Origin: Bicyclus anynana | Lineage: Eukaryota > Arthropoda > Insecta > Lepidoptera > Nymphalidae | Assembly (NCBI RefSeq): GCF_947172395.1 | Contig: NC_069095.1 | Span: 13,825,321-13,889,320, forward strand | Direction: 5' to 3' | DNA length: 64,000 nt | In this document: positions 1 through 11,998 of the stretch, piece after piece | How positions within the stretch are numbered: the stretch's first letter is position 1 | Layout of the letters: each line of letters starts with the position of its first letter | Position numbers and translations under genes: made by a program | The notes under the pieces: model-generated | Databases searched by the model: none | Told to the model about the DNA's origin: nothing | The model's input: the letters and a program-made list of their open reading frames with translations, nothing else

Positions 1-596
1 TTTGTAAAAGTAACAGGATATCTGCGATCATTTCTTTCCGAGCTACAGGGATTTATTTACGGCAAGGGAAAAACGCCTCATACAAAATGGCACGAATTAA
101 TGACGTTATTTGTGCGTTTATGTTTAAAATCTCACTTTAAATTTATTTTTCACTTTATAGTTTAGTTTTGTGATTTAGAAGTCGGTTCAATGTTTTTGTT
201 AAATAGATTTTGTACATAATCATAATCACGTCGTGTAACTAACCATGAACTACTAAAATGTCACTTTAAAAGTTGTAGGACGTATTCTTTGTGCTTTCCA
301 GTTTCTACCAATCAATCTGACGCGCGGATGTTTGATCTGAGGCCAAGTCAAATCAAACATGCGCGTGTGAGTTTTGACCACACCGTGAACCATGGACTTC
401 AGACCGGAATACAGCAGTCAGCCATGCGGCTTGGCGACGGAAGTGAGCATGGCCATATTAATCCCCGGACTTACAACTACTGCAGCTCCTGCGGATCAAC
501 TTGACGCCTGTCTCGAATGATGTTTGTACTTTGTTTGTTTGGTTGTACTTGGTAGCCAGGTGTTAAGTTAATGCTCACGAGTTATACTAAGTAATA
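1..596. other. Gene-free AT-rich DNA with a repeat relic
   Basis: No exon is recognised. Positions 145-206 resemble the right arm of the snapback family seen intact at 22901-23229 (shared motif GAAGTCGGTT after an AT-rich stretch). Positions 290-505 are richer in GC than the surroundings and carry a 71-codon open frame. That frame has no recognisable domain and no splice context, so I do not call it a gene. Confidence 0.5.
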
Positions 597-1046
597 GTGA
601 ATCTATGTAGTAAAAATAAAATTGTTGCACACCATACTAGATTTAAAAAAAATAGTAATTTTTTTAAAGGCAATTGCATACGTTTTTATAGTAAACTGAC
701 ACAAGAAATCACGAGCGTGTCTCTCAATATGTTCAAAATGTTTATTAAACTCAAGCTTTTAGAAAAGTCATGTTATAGTATCAATGACTATATAAACGAC
801 AAAAAAGCTTGGAAATTAAATGTATTACATTACTGACTACTTATATAGCTATTGTTAAATGGTGATAAACTAAAAAAGAAAAAACCTGGCTGAGTTTTTT
901 GTGGACTCTTCTCGTACCAAGTCGCGTTTGGGACCCTCGTAAAGTTAATTTTAATTTTTTGACTAATTATTATCTCTATTATTTTATAACATTAATACCT
1001 GACATTTCGAAAGTGCTTGTAAACTAAGCTAACTGAAATAAATGAA
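597..1046 (+). mobile_element. LINE remnant: reverse-transcriptase C-terminal tail plus 3' end
   Basis: Translation of 597-836 gives residues such as GNCIRFYSKL and YSINDYINDKKAWK. These resemble the extreme C-terminus of a Jockey/CR1-type ORF2 protein, and the better-preserved copy at 60320-60992 shows the matching region. The stretch 1010-1046 ends in a LINE-tail motif (AAGTGCTTGTAAACTAAG, then AAATAAATGAAT). The part between is diverged. This is a 5'-truncated, inactive copy. The LINE clade is inferred, not established. Confidence 0.6.
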
Positions 1047-3789
1047 TATTGTCTATTGACTATGTCACAAAGAACCCTAGTACTAGAAGTGCGATCAGGG
1101 GCGCCTTCTGACCGGCCGGGCTGTAAATCACCGCGCGAGCCTTATCGCCGCAAAGCGATATGCTTTACGGCCTGTGAATGTCACGCCCGCCGGTCGAATT
1201 GTAGAAAAGCCTACATTTTCATGCTCCCAATATTTTAATCTATGTGGAACATCTGGCTTCTATTACTGATATTGAATTTATAAATAATTACGAAAAAAAG
1301 GCATTTCATAATGCTGATAGCATCACTTTTTACACGATTCATTTTTTACTAAAGGTTCTAAAAAAAAAATTTGAAAATTTTCCCTCGATTTCTGGTGTTT
1401 CTAAACTTAAAACTTGACTGAAATGATATGGAATTAGCTAGCATGTTATGAGCCTACTGTGTAATGTTACAGTATTTCAAGCCTTGTTTGGAAAAAGTTC
1501 TTGTTTGAAAATCCTTAATCCTTATAAAACCTGCCGATATTTTTTAGATTCTCAATGTCAAGACATCATATTTTCTCGAATAAAATTGATCTTACTTTAG
1601 AAAATTAGGGAGTAACGATCGCGATTCAATCAATATACTAAAATCTAGTATATATAGGTTAAACCGTTAACTGTATGGTTGCAAATTACATCTGCCCCTA
1701 TTTCCATATGCAATACTGTGTCTTATCTCATCTCTAATTAATTATATTATACCCTTGAAATTGTGGATGATTAAACTAGTGGTTTTGCTGACCCCACGCG
1801 TAATCTGCTTTCGGAATGGGGTTAATTAGTTACAAGTTCATTTAGCAGTGGCTACGATCTCAGATGGTTATACAGTATAAGCCTTGATATTGAACCTTTG
1901 TCTTAGTAAGTTACCTTTTTGACCTATAGACTTATTATGCCTAGCATGCGACCATAGCATAATTATCTCGTGAAGAGCTATAGACAAAACGTCAATAAAT
2001 GGCGACGGAGTAGTCCCTGTGCCATTGCAATAAAAGTGAAGGCGACATTTTTGGTTGTGCTGCTGTTGGGTGACATTTGTTTATTTCTCTTTACGAAATA
2101 CGTCATGTGGTCGCATGTTAGGCCGACTGGTGCTTCTCACGTATTGTAGGCACTCCTACCTATCGTAATTAAAGCTTAGTATATCTGAATATTCATGAAA
2201 TAATAAGTTATTATAATTAACGGATACATGCCTTGTAATAGGCTAGTTGACACTTTTTTAAAAGGGCCTTAAATTGTTCATTTACGTTCTACTAGATTGA
2301 AAACTAGACATTTCTTCTTTGAGACATTTCTAAATATCTTTTTGACAATACTAGCCAAAACGCTATCGACTATGTAATGTAAACACTAAACCTTAACCAA
2401 ACGGTTTAGTGTTTGACCACGTATAAAAATAATCAAACGCATGCCTGTACCTGAAAAATACTTGTTTGTTTTTACACGTAGGATTACAATAACGGACCAA
2501 TTGTCCTTCATGGGGTTTCTCCCTTTTACTCATGCCCGCCCGACTTCTCCTTTTAGAAAGTAGGTTAAAAACCCTCCTCTACGCAAGCTCCCACTCGGCC
2601 GGACATGCGCCTCTCTGCGCGTGGCGGATATTTGGCAGCAGGAAGCCCCGCTGTGACGGCACGGATAAACGCCATATGAATAATTCACTTGCCTTTGTTC
2701 CGTGTACGAATATTTTCGAGAATGCGCGCTTTTTGTACACGCTTGTTGATCTAGTGATGTGTTGCTTAGCTTCAGATCATAAATCTCTGGTCAGACTCCG
2801 GGCTCTGGGCAAATGAAAAAACACATAAACGATAATAGTTATTTACGTCATCAGCTAATGAGGTCCCTTAGTCCACGAGTGATTTTTGTGCAATGAGGCG
2901 AAGGCGGATTGCACAATAAATACGAGTGTTACACTGGCTAATTACGTGCAGTGGCATACAATACTTTTTCTGAGACCATGATAACCAAATTTTGTTAGTA
3001 ATAATATAAAAGTGGCGTTGACCCTGGCCTTCTCAATTTTGTCTCTTATAAGGGAGCCTAAATTTGTGTAGCCAATGCCATAGAACTATTAAAAAATTAA
3101 GAAAAACATATTTTCATTAGTTGTTTTTAGTACTTTTTACATTTTATTTTTTTTCTAGCCAGACGTACCGCTTAGAAAGAAAATTGAAATATGTGTACAC
3201 ATTGGTTTGATAAAAAATATAATGAGTTAGAAATAAGATTAGAAAATATGTTTATGTGTATGTATAAAGTATTTTAATTAATTGTTAAAATAAGTAACCT
3301 ATAATTATTTTTTCATCAGCAAGTGTATGAAGAGAAGAGTAGAAGACAGAGTTAGCAGGGGGAGCCTTGCGTGTGATCTTATAGGTAGTGTAGTAGTCAA
3401 TCTATCATAAGACACACGCGGCTCTTCCTGCGCGCTCACTCCTGCGCGAGAGAAGAGAAGAAAGAAGAGAAGAATTAATAAATTTAATTTGACCAATGTA
3501 AAGTATAATGAATATTTTTTTGAAAATTGAATTGCGATGTAAATTAACAAAATAGATTTGTTATTCACAATAGAATATATTGAATTTACCCAATGTATGA
3601 AAGTTACCTTTGTATATTTATATATAACTATTGTTATAGACTAGCAATTTTGGTATGTACATAACAATGTATAATATTTATCTAAAATGGCGACAATTTT
3701 TCCTTCGGTGCCAAGCACAGGCTACATATGAAACTCTTTATTTTAGAGATTTACATAACATAAATATTTTTATGCTCATTTGCTTTCTG
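1047..3789. other. Gene-free region
   Basis: No exon, RNA gene or recognisable transposon protein is seen. Two GC-richer patches stand out, at 1080-1200 and 2530-2690. They have short open frames without protein-like features and could be conserved non-coding DNA. A perfect 12-bp inverted repeat lies at 2381-2414. Confidence 0.5.
2381..2414. repeat. Short perfect inverted repeat
   Basis: AAACACTAAACC at 2381-2392 is exactly complementary to GGTTTAGTGTTT at 2403-2414, with a 10-base spacer. It could fold as a small hairpin. No terminator or transposon context was recognised. Confidence 0.6.
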
Positions 3790-3901
3790 TAGGGTAGGGG
3801 TAGGGGAGGGGTATGGTAGGGTTAGGGTAGGGCAGGGGTAGGGTAGGTGTAGGGTAGGGATAGCTAGGGTAGTTAGAGGTAGGGTAGGATAGGTGTAGGG
3901 T
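3790..3901 (+). repeat. Degenerate GTAGGG array (G-rich)
   Basis: About 110 bases are made of imperfect copies of TAGGG and GTAGGG with runs of three or four G. The unit is not the insect telomere repeat TTAGG. Related arrays occur at 30381-30494 (opposite strand) and 56139-56188. The many G-runs could form G-quadruplexes. Confidence 0.8.
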
Positions 3902-4216
3902 CAAAGGTAAGCTTGACCGGGTCAGTTAGTATGTACATAAATATATGCATAATGGAATTAAATTCATGCGTGCGCTCAGTGGTGAAGCTAAATTCGGATA
4001 ATTTTTTGCGGTAATTTTGTAGGCACGTAACTTATCTATACTATAAAATTATCATTATCCAATATTGTATACTTCCAAATTATCGTTGTGATTTCTCCAT
4101 ATACATATCAATGCCGAAATAACTTGTGCCCAGTTGGCACAATTAATGAAAGACATTTAGAAGAATTCAATTGAATTTATTTTATTTACAGACAATCAGT
4201 TTCCACTGTTTTATTG

Positions 4217-4424
4217 TACTCGTATCATCATCATCATGTTACGATGTCATTGACGGCTTAAGATGCTGTCCAAGGTTGGTAGTGTAAAACCACCAGCTTA
4301 CCAACTCCGGATTGAGAATATTTACTGACAATTTCTGGGACTCGAAACCAGGACCTCGTGACCTCGCGTGATTCACAGGCTAAACGTGACCCACAGGTCA
4401 ACAACTGGACCAACAAGAGTGACT
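4217..4424 (-). mobile_element. tRNA-derived SINE, family C copy
   Basis: Read on the minus strand, it begins TTGTTGGTCCAGTTG, which is A-box-like. It then has a B-box-like GGTTTCGAGTCCC, a non-tRNA body, and a 3' end in an ATGATGATGATG-type simple repeat. The head resembles the family C copy at 23269-23605. It is a diverged, non-coding retrocopy. Confidence 0.55.
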
Positions 4425-6318
4425 TGGAGGGGATAATTTATAGATTTTACGTTCATACTGATCTCGCTACGCTGTATGGTGGATGTATGCAATGATGGTG
4501 CCCGTGGGCAGTTGCGGCTGTTCGCTCTACACAACAAAGGACAACGCTTTTCATTGTAATCGAGCGACAAGGGATTTGTTTTTAACTATCTAACTAATCT
4601 AAAAGAAATCTATATTCAACAAAGCTATGAGTAAAGTTTATTACTGCTACTTAATTTCAACACCTTACAATTACCTAAATTATTTACAAAATCATGATTA
4701 ATAAAGTACTTGCTTAATTACAAGAAGAATCTAATTGAAAGGAGAGTTGTTTGAAATTAGTATTTCCTGTGAGTTTGGGGAAGTTCGGAGAAAATCAATT
4801 TAGTGTAACGAGAAGGTTTCGTAAAGATGAAACACGCTATCGTGTTCCCAACTAATTGCTTTATTATATATAGCCAAACTGTTTCGTTCTTAAGCCGCGG
4901 ACACACGATTCCAGTATAATAGCCATTTGATCCAACGCTTTATTTTCAGTACAGTTGACTGAATTTTAAACAATTCGTTAGTAGTTCAGTAAATGAAAAT
5001 TCAATACATTTGTATGTTGTGATCTAAATGTTTTATAAATGGTTCAGAGAGAAACCGTATCAAGAACTTGACTTAAACATACCATTTAATCTTAAGTAAA
5101 AAACTATCAATAACAGTGGATGTGAGTGGCTCCCTTACGTTCGATTTCCTTATGAATACTGTGTCAATTCTAAAAATGCATTGTGCTCCGTTGAACCTAA
5201 AGTTTAAAAGCTTTAAATCTTACAAATCCTTTAATTACTATTTAATTATTGTTATTTTAACAGCGTTGTTGCATTGGCAGAAGGTATGAGCATGGCAGTA
5301 GTATATAAAAAATACTTCTCTGGAGTAAAATAAATAAATAAATCAATCATTCATCATTTTATCCAGTGTTGAACTAAACGTAGTAGAGCCAGTGGGCTAG
5401 AGCGATGTGTAGCGGCCTTTACCGTACCTTCATATTATTTTGTCCATATTAATTAGAAGTAACGTTAGTAACTGCGGGTAAATAACCTGAAATTAGAATT
5501 TTCATTACAATACGTTCTGTGGGTGGCAGTTAGTTAGGAAACTGATATTTCAACTGTAAGTACATGTATTTCGTTAGCGGCTCGCATATTCAATTATTCG
5601 TCCGAAATTCAATTCGAAATGTGTATTGTTAACATTTTCGTTAATAGGATATTGGAAAATTGGTAGTCAGTTGATTGTATCACCGCCATTGGCAGATTTC
5701 GTAAATGTTATGTTTTGAATGAAAACATAAATGTGAAAATGGGAGCCAAATTCTATGATGTGTATCGTTATCGATTATGCCAACAAAAGAAATGATATCT
5801 AAGTGGGTGCCAAATTCTATAGATTATATAACTTAGAATACATTGGACTGATTTCACTATTTTTTTTTATGTGTTTGTTATTGTCAGGAGAAGGTTCTTA
5901 TGACAGAAAAAAATTAAATTTTAAAATGACTGGTCAGCAAATTTTTAATTTGTTTATACATAAAATGTTGCTGTAGGTATGCGAGAGGTAGTAAATTATG
6001 AACAGTTTTCAGCCTGGGCTTCCTTTCACCTCGGCACAGCGCCGCTCGCCGCACAACTAATTTGGAACTAATTTGCAAGAAGTCAGAGCGCTGGCGAAAA
6101 AATATGTATTACCTTCCTAAATTAAAGTTACCATAGAACATAACTCGGTATTAACAAGTTTTATATTACTAGACTTTTTACTTTTTGTCTTGTATCTTTG
6201 CACTAGCGGGATTTGAATACATGCCGATGGACTTCCACTGTTGGATTTACTTCTTTTGTAGTAGAGGCTGTCAAACACAACTGTCATGAGGCCTGGAACA
6301 CTCTGTGACACGTTTAAT
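4425..6318. other. Gene-free AT-rich region
   Basis: No exon or transposon protein is seen. The AT-rich sequence has only short open frames. A small GC-rich patch lies at about 6010-6080. Confidence 0.5.
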
Positions 6319-6640
6319 GTCTTTAGGTTGCTGATTGAGGGGGTCGTATGTCGCCATTCCAGCATCCTTGGAATTTACCGTCGACCTACGTCCGTCCACG
6401 GTTCGAACAATATATCCCGTCCATTGCCACTTTAGCTTTGCGACTCGGTCTATGTAGCTATATCGGAAGATGTTAAGTTTGGTTCTTCTGCAAATTTGTT
6501 AATTTCTAATTCAATCACGCAGATATAAACCGAGCATTCTCCATCGACCGTCGCTTTGACTCCATTGAGTTGACTCTGAGCCTTCTTATGAGACCCATAG
6601 TTAACGACCAAGGCTCATCGATTCCACTCCAATTAGTCAC
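6319..6640 (-). mobile_element. RTE-type LINE fragment (ORF2 3' region)
   Basis: The minus strand reads as diverged ORF2 C-terminal coding DNA of the common lepidopteran RTE-like LINE. The landmark on the plus strand is GAGCCTTCTTATGAGACCCA followed by a short GACCAAG motif. Frames are broken. The same element's very 3' end appears separately at 35530-35720 and 53092-53420. The family assignment comes from recognition of the repeat, not from a database search. Confidence 0.55.
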
Positions 6641-6799
6641 CGGGATCTCTACTGCCCCCTGAAAGTCATAAACGTCCACAACGTTGCGTCAAAACCCACG
6701 TTGAAAACCTATGATCTAAGATCTGTGGAAATGACGCAGAGTAGATATTCTTGATTTTTACTTAATTTTTGACCAAACTTATTCCTTTCATCATAAACC

Positions 6800-7060
6800 A
6801 TGATGGTAATACAAGTTTACGTTGTACTTGTATTTGTTCTGTTCATTTGGCTCCGTGAATACAATTTGGAGCGCTTGTTCCGTGAGATTATTATGCAAGG
6901 AAAATTCAAATGCGCTGTTAGCATACCGCCGCCATACCTGCTGTGGAGCTGCTTATGCCGCCGCGAGCATAGCGTCGAGGATTTGTGCCTTTTGCGCCCT
7001 CCGCCGCGAGCCGTAGCGTTAGGGGTTGAAGCTTTCACATTATTTGCAAGTGGAAGCTAG
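6800..7060. other. GC-rich island with overlapping short open frames
   Basis: Positions 6910-7030 are GC-rich and open in several frames on both strands. None of the translations resembles a known family and no splice-site pair supports an exon. It could be a conserved non-coding element or an unrecognised exon. Confidence 0.25.
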
Positions 7061-7185
7061 CTTTTAATTATCAATATACAAGCTTTAATATTGCATTATA
7101 ACATATTTTATGTGTTTGTTTATTTTTAAACGAATAATTAATTATTATATTTATTTATTTTAATATTTACGCTCCTTTCGGCATA

Positions 7186-7290
7186 TACTGCCTTCCGAAC
7201 CAGTGGTAAAGTCAATTATCACGACAAACAGACAAATGTGTGTGCCTCTGACTATAAGCTAAGCCTAAGCTAACTAAAGATATAATATTG
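7186..7290 (+). mobile_element. LINE 3'-tail fragment
   Basis: It starts at the conserved tail motif CTGCCTTCCGAACCAGTGG and runs towards the element's 3' end. It stands head-to-head with the minus-strand tail at 7300-7485, so two separate insertions of the same LINE family lie back to back. Confidence 0.6.
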
Positions 7291-7299
7291 AATTAAAAT

Positions 7300-7485
7300 C
7301 AAAATCGAAAAAAATCAAAATCAAAAATCATTTATTTCAAGTAGGCTCAGTTTACAAGCACTTTTGACACGTCAGTTGACTATTTGTAAAGATTCTACCA
7401 CCGGTTCGGAAGGCAGGTTCTGCTGAGAAGATACCGGCAAGAAACTCAACAGTTGCTCTTTTGAAAAAGTCATAAAATAAAGTTA
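7300..7485 (-). mobile_element. LINE 3'-tail fragment
   Basis: On the minus strand it contains AGAGCAACTGTTGAG, the CTGCCTTCCGAACCGGTGG motif and TTTGTAAATAGTCAACTGAC, and ends in AAATAAATGATTTTTGATTT. This matches the non-coding tail of the LINE copy at 60320-60992. It is a short, 5'-truncated retrocopy. Confidence 0.8.
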
Positions 7486-8311
7486 CTATTAAATTATAGT
7501 AAAAATAGAGTTAAAAAATATAGACTTTTAAGTAAGAAAAGACTTAAGATTGGGAACCTCACAAAAACAATCTTAATGTAATTTATTTGATGAACTCGTC
7601 GCAAAAGCACATACCGATGAGTTGGTATAGCTTCTCAGAGTTTATTATATTTTTCTCAATTTAAAGTCAAGTTTTGTTATAGAAACAAGGAATACCTAAA
7701 CTGCTCTGAATCCTAGACTGAGGTATTGTTTCCTGAGATGGAACTGTCCACTCCGACAAACAACAGTAGCTCTGTTTGTAATTAATATACTTAAGTCGTT
7801 CTTATAACTAGCTCCGCATTATTCATGAGGCTTTGCTTAAGCCTTCCTTCGCTTGAAACTTTCGGTCACAGGTCGCCGTATCCCTACTAACTATGTTATT
7901 TAATATGAAGTTTCCAAAAATAATGAATGCTAAATACAGGAAACGGAGTGAAATATTGTGTCAAGTTACAAATCGCGTTTTCGCGTGTGTTCGGTGGCGA
8001 GCGGGCCGTGAGGCATGCCGACTTTGATTATGTTGTATGACTTCAAACTGCCAAGGGTTTTGGATATAAAAATGTTACAATCTACAAGAAAATATGGCCT
8101 AGTTTTTTGCATGATCAGCATATTATACATAGCACACTGTAAGCCGTCTCAGAGAAGGGGTTGGTGCGTAAATACACCGCACTGCTCGTATGCGGGTTAG
8201 CGGTGACTCTGCAACGGAACCCAAATAGCTCAGTGAGGACACTCCCGCATTCCGGGATCATTCGACAAGCCAGCTCCCGGCACGACTACGTCGGGCTGAT
8301 GATTCATCGCA

Positions 8312-8360
8312 GACTATATAAGCTGAGCCCGGAGAAAGAACGGCGTCAGCTTATATAGTC
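8312..8360 (+). repeat. Perfect 15-bp hairpin around a TATA-like core
   Basis: GACTATATAAGCTGA at 8312-8326 is the exact complement of TCAGCTTATATAGTC at 8346-8360, with a 19-base spacer. Each arm contains TATATAAG or its complement. Confidence 0.85.
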
Positions 8361-8399
8361 TACAATGACTCTCCTCCTCGTTAGTGTACCCTGTGTCTA

Positions 8400-8461
8400 G
8401 GTCGGATGTCCACGGCGCGTGCGAAGCCTCTTTGCCGTGAAAGAGGTCGCGCCGTCCGACC
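8400..8461 (+). ncRNA. Predicted structured stem-loop
   Basis: Three consecutive helices can stack. GGTCGGA (8400-8406) pairs with TCCGACC (8455-8461). CGGCGCG (8413-8419) pairs with CGCGCCG (8448-8454). CCTCTTT (8427-8433) pairs with AAAGAGG (8440-8446) around a GCCGTG loop. That is 21 Watson-Crick pairs in 62 bases, in AT-rich surroundings. No known RNA family was recognised; it may be a retroelement leader structure. Confidence 0.35.
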
Positions 8462-8910
8462 GCGTGGTTAGGATAGTGTTAGCCTACGATTGTATTCGTT
8501 AGATAATTAGGGATAAGGTATTGCGTACGATTGTGAGTGTTAAGAATATAGAACAGTGTTTAGCATCAGTTTCATTTAAATCCCCAGCAGGTATAGGTAT
8601 GCCCGGTTCTGGCTCGACGCCCGAATTGAGTAGAAGTGGCGAAAGGCAGGTCCGACTGAACCGGCAGAGGGCGGTCAGACCTAATGTTAATGACGATGAA
8701 CGGGACCAACAGCTTAACGTGCTGTGCGAGGCACGGGGAACAAAACTAACTATGAACAGCATAAGGCTGAGGCCAGTTGCTATGTAGCTAGGTTTGGTAT
8801 TATTTAGTGTTATTTTAGGCCAGTAGTAAATAGTTTTTTAGTGTAGTAGTTTTTAATAGAATTAAAAATTGTGTATGCCTAGTAATAAGTATGGCAATAA
8901 AGTTCTTATT

Positions 8911-9772
8911 ATTATTTAACTTTCTACTTCCGGAGTGCTATTGAGGATCTCTTTAAAGAAAGAAAAACTAAGTATTTCTAACCAGGGACTCGAACCAAGG
9001 ACATCAAGATTTTAAGTCGCATGGAGAGTGGTATCGTTAGAGAGTCAAGCATTATAAGTGTGAGCCCACCTAACCGTTTTGGAGAAACGTGGTAGGTGGA
9101 AGCTCCAAATGCCCTGTAGGGATATACAAAAGGCTTAAAATGGTAATTTGCTATATATTCAGCCGCGCTACAGACATTCATTCACATTAAAACTGAATGT
9201 CTGTACAGTCAAACTGTTCAAATAAATCGTCCGTGTGTATTGTCCGTCAGTTTTTACTGTGACGTACAATTCTTTGTAATGATGTTGATTGAAATTTCGA
9301 TTCGAACTGCGCAGTTACAACTGGTGGGTTGAAACTACAGCTACTAAAACTCTAAACACTTGTTTGATAAAAGATTCCACGAGTGAGTGTTCCTTTTTGT
9401 CATCCCCATCTCTTTTATTTGAAGCATTAAAAACCGGGATGTTACTCAGATGTCGGCGAAACGTGAGGCGGTAAGTAGAGCGTGGGAGGGGGTGGTGGTT
9501 CGGGGGGTGGGTTTGTATTAATTAATTCCACGATATCACTTACCGCGGAGAAACGGTGGAAAAGCGTCGTTTTATGTCACGATTTCGTTTAATTTAATAA
9601 AATAATTGTCAGCGAGATAAATTGGAGCAAGGTGTTGCGACTACCCTCCATTTGTTATTCAGAAGGGGATTTCCCCCCAGGAGAATATTACAGGGAACAT
9701 ACGCATTTCTGAGATTAAAAAAGTTATTGTTTAAGGGTTTTAATGAAATTTTACTTTTCAAGTTTTGGTTAA
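8911..9772. other. Gene-free region with a possible SINE head
   Basis: No exon is seen. On the minus strand near 8980-9055 there is a B-box-like GGTTCGAGTCCC, possibly a worn tRNA-derived SINE head. A G-rich stretch lies at 9480-9515. Confidence 0.4.
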
Positions 9773-10028
9773 GACCGCGATAGCTCAGTGGCTGTAGTGG
9801 AATCGAACGCAGAGGTCATATACCTCTGCCTAGGTTTAAATCCGGTTCGGGGATTTAGGTACGGTTATTCCTATTCATGTTCGTGAGGAAACCTGCCTAA
9901 ATATTTTTCTTAATTCTCTACGTGTGTGAAGTCTGCCAATTAGCATTAGACCAGTGTGGTGGACTTATAGCCTAACCCGTCTCAGTCTGAGAGACTAGTG
10001 CTCAACAGTGAATCGAATATGGGTTGTA
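9773..10028 (+). mobile_element. tRNA-derived SINE, family A copy (diverged)
   Basis: It has an A-box-like ATAGCTCAGTGGC and a degenerate B box (GTTTAAATCC). The family body follows: AAACCTGC, CTTAATTCTCTACGTGTGTG, GAAGTCTGCCAAT, CAGTGTGGTGGAC, and the end GAATCGAATATGGGTTG. It is colinear with the better copy at 61973-62296. Confidence 0.75.
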
Positions 10029-10282
10029 AATAAAGTCTTGGTTACTTGATGCTTTCATACTTGCTTTCAAAGTTCTTGCTAATTCTTGCTACTGCACTGT
10101 ACTATCTATTACTGTTTGAATCTGCTTTTTGATCCGATACTAGTCACTTTTCAATAACACATTAGATTTTTTGAAAGTGCTTGTATAGAAGCAGCCTTAA
10201 GACTTGTAGAGCGATGATTGAGCTAATTTTGTAACCTGCTATCTCCCAAAGCCACAAGGGTCCAAAACACATAGTTGCATGG

Positions 10283-10556
10283 ATAAAGCTTGCTTGGAAG
10301 CCGTTGAATTAGCTTCCACCTTGACACAGGTAGTAAAACTATAAAAAATTGTAATGTTGTCATCGTAAATTACAATATTGTATGATTTTTTTAAAAAGAG
10401 CAACTGTTGAGTTTCTAGCCGGTTTCTTCTCAGCAGAACCTGCCTTCCGAACCGGTGGTAGAATCTTTACAAATAGTCAACAGACGTGTCGAAAGTGCTT
10501 GTAAACTGAGCATTAGTACTTGAAATAAATGAATTTTGAATTTTAATTTTGATTGA
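10283..10556 (+). mobile_element. LINE 3'-tail copy
   Basis: It carries GCTTGGAAGCCGTTGAAT, AGAGCAACTGTTGAG, TTCTTCTCAGCAGAACCTG, CTTCCGAACCGGTGG and GTAAACTGAGC. It ends in an AATAAATGAATTTTGAATTTT-type tail. It is a 5'-truncated retrocopy with no coding capacity. Confidence 0.85.
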
Positions 10557-10985
10557 CAAACGTTCTCTCAAAATCTGCAACCTCCATCAGTACGAGTAGA
10601 TAGAGATATCTCAATACAACCATATTGTTCTACATAGTGATGTTATTATATATAGAGATTTAACATTAGGTACATATGCAGATATGTAGTAATGTATCAG
10701 ATCGTTGCAATTGAACTCAAATCCAAGATGTCATTTTAAAGTCCGCGTCAGGCAAATGTGGCGGAACGTCGCGTGAGAACGGAAATGAAAGCATAAAATG
10801 CAATATCAGTCGAAACGGCATCAGACGATGTCTCAATAACATACGTGTTCAGATTACGGCGCACGGTGCGACGTTACATGTATTACCATCGGAGATTCCT
10901 TTTGTTTCGACGTGAAACAAATCGCTTTCATGCACATCTAACGAACACAAATGTATTGCAGTTCAATAAACTTGTTAAAATTCAA
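10557..10985. other. Gene-free, slightly GC-richer region
   Basis: No exon or repeat is recognised. Positions 10740-10930 are less AT-rich than the flanks. Confidence 0.4.
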
Positions 10986-11327
10986 TAATGACATCATTAT
11001 TATCAACCCATATTCGGCTTTCTGCTGAGCTCGAGTTTTCTCTCTTAATGAGAGGGGTTAGGCCCATAGTCCACCACGCTTAGCCAATGCGGATTGGCAG
11101 ACTTCACACACGCAGAGAATTAAGAAAATTCTCTGGCATGCAGGTTTACTCACGATGTTTTTCCTTTAACGTTTGAGACACGTGATATTTAATTTCTTAA
11201 AGTGACTTATAACTTTAAAATTGGACTGAAAGGAGTTGAGTTGGAGGTGCATGCCCCGGACCGGATTCGAACCCACACCTTCCGGAATCGGATGCAGAGG
11301 TCGTGTCCACTGGGCCATCATGACTAG
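10986..11327 (-). mobile_element. tRNA-derived SINE, family A copy
   Basis: On the minus strand there is an A-box-like head near 11310-11325, GGATTCGAATCCGGTCC-type B-box sequence, CATGCACCTCCAACTC, AAGAAATTAAATATCACGTG, TTAATTCTCTGCGTGTGTG and the end of the family near 11004. About 25 extra bases sit in the CATTTTAAG region compared with the copy at 61973. Confidence 0.8.
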
Positions 11328-11998
11328 TCTTCAAAAATGGCATAAATTATTTAATTTTTTTTTAGTTTTATTTGTTTTGATACAATAAGGGAGGTTTAGA
11401 AAACAAAGATATTAGGCTAAATTAAAAAAACTCTGAATATATCGAAAAAATTAATTTAAAATTGTGATGAGAAATGAGGACAAAGTAAAATTCCCAAAAT
11501 AAAATTGAATTACACTAGTATTCTACGAGTATTATGCCTTTGGGAAGATTAGACAATTATAGATTGGAAGACTAGAAATGAGGTGTAAAAATATCGTAAA
11601 CATGATTTTCTCCTTTTCCCTCCAACGATGCAATCGCTAGTTATAAAAAAAAATGTAAATGACAATATAAACGTTAATTAACCTTAATTTGAGTCTAGCT
11701 TTTTAACCGTGGAGCTATTAAAGCTTCTGTATATCTGTATTCCGACGAGTAGGTATAAAGCTTGTTGCACAAGGCCGCCTCAATTTGGCGGACTATTATT
11801 CGGAGACAAATAACACAATCCGCTGTGAGAGCCGCAAACACCGCTTGCACCGAGTACACTTATAATGCACTAGTGACGAATTGTGTCGGTTCGAACAAAG
11901 GCTTCTCAGCGCTGGTCACTGAAACAACGGGGGAAGCATTGCTTTGTGACTTGCTCTTTGCTGTGTTCGGTAATTCAGTTACTATATCAACTTTACTA
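11328..11998. other. Gene-free AT-rich region
   Basis: No exon is recognised. The first part of a long frame (11762-12430) starts here, but it reads through a Helitron end and a LINE tail further on and is treated as non-coding. Confidence 0.5.

Larger units (their letters stand above)
8150..8910 (+). other. Transcript-like unit with two strong hairpins, unclassified
   Basis: This unit has a TATATAAG motif inside a 15-bp perfect hairpin (8312-8360). A three-stem fold follows at 8400-8461. Then comes an open frame to a stop at 8785-8787, ending in residues such as GERQVRLNRQRAVRP, and an AATAAAG poly(A)-like signal near 8896. The protein fragment is not recognised. It could be a retroelement leader or solo LTR-like piece, or an unannotated transcript. 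I could not find matching terminal repeats. Confidence 0.3.

Noticed and set aside
3790..3901. Telomeric or subtelomeric DNA
   Set aside because: Insect telomeres use TTAGG. These arrays are degenerate GTAGGG, short, interstitial and linked to Helitron sequence.
6800..7060. Overlapping frames on both strands (73-86 codons) as a gene
   Set aside because: Open on both strands because of high GC. No homology or splice signals support an exon.
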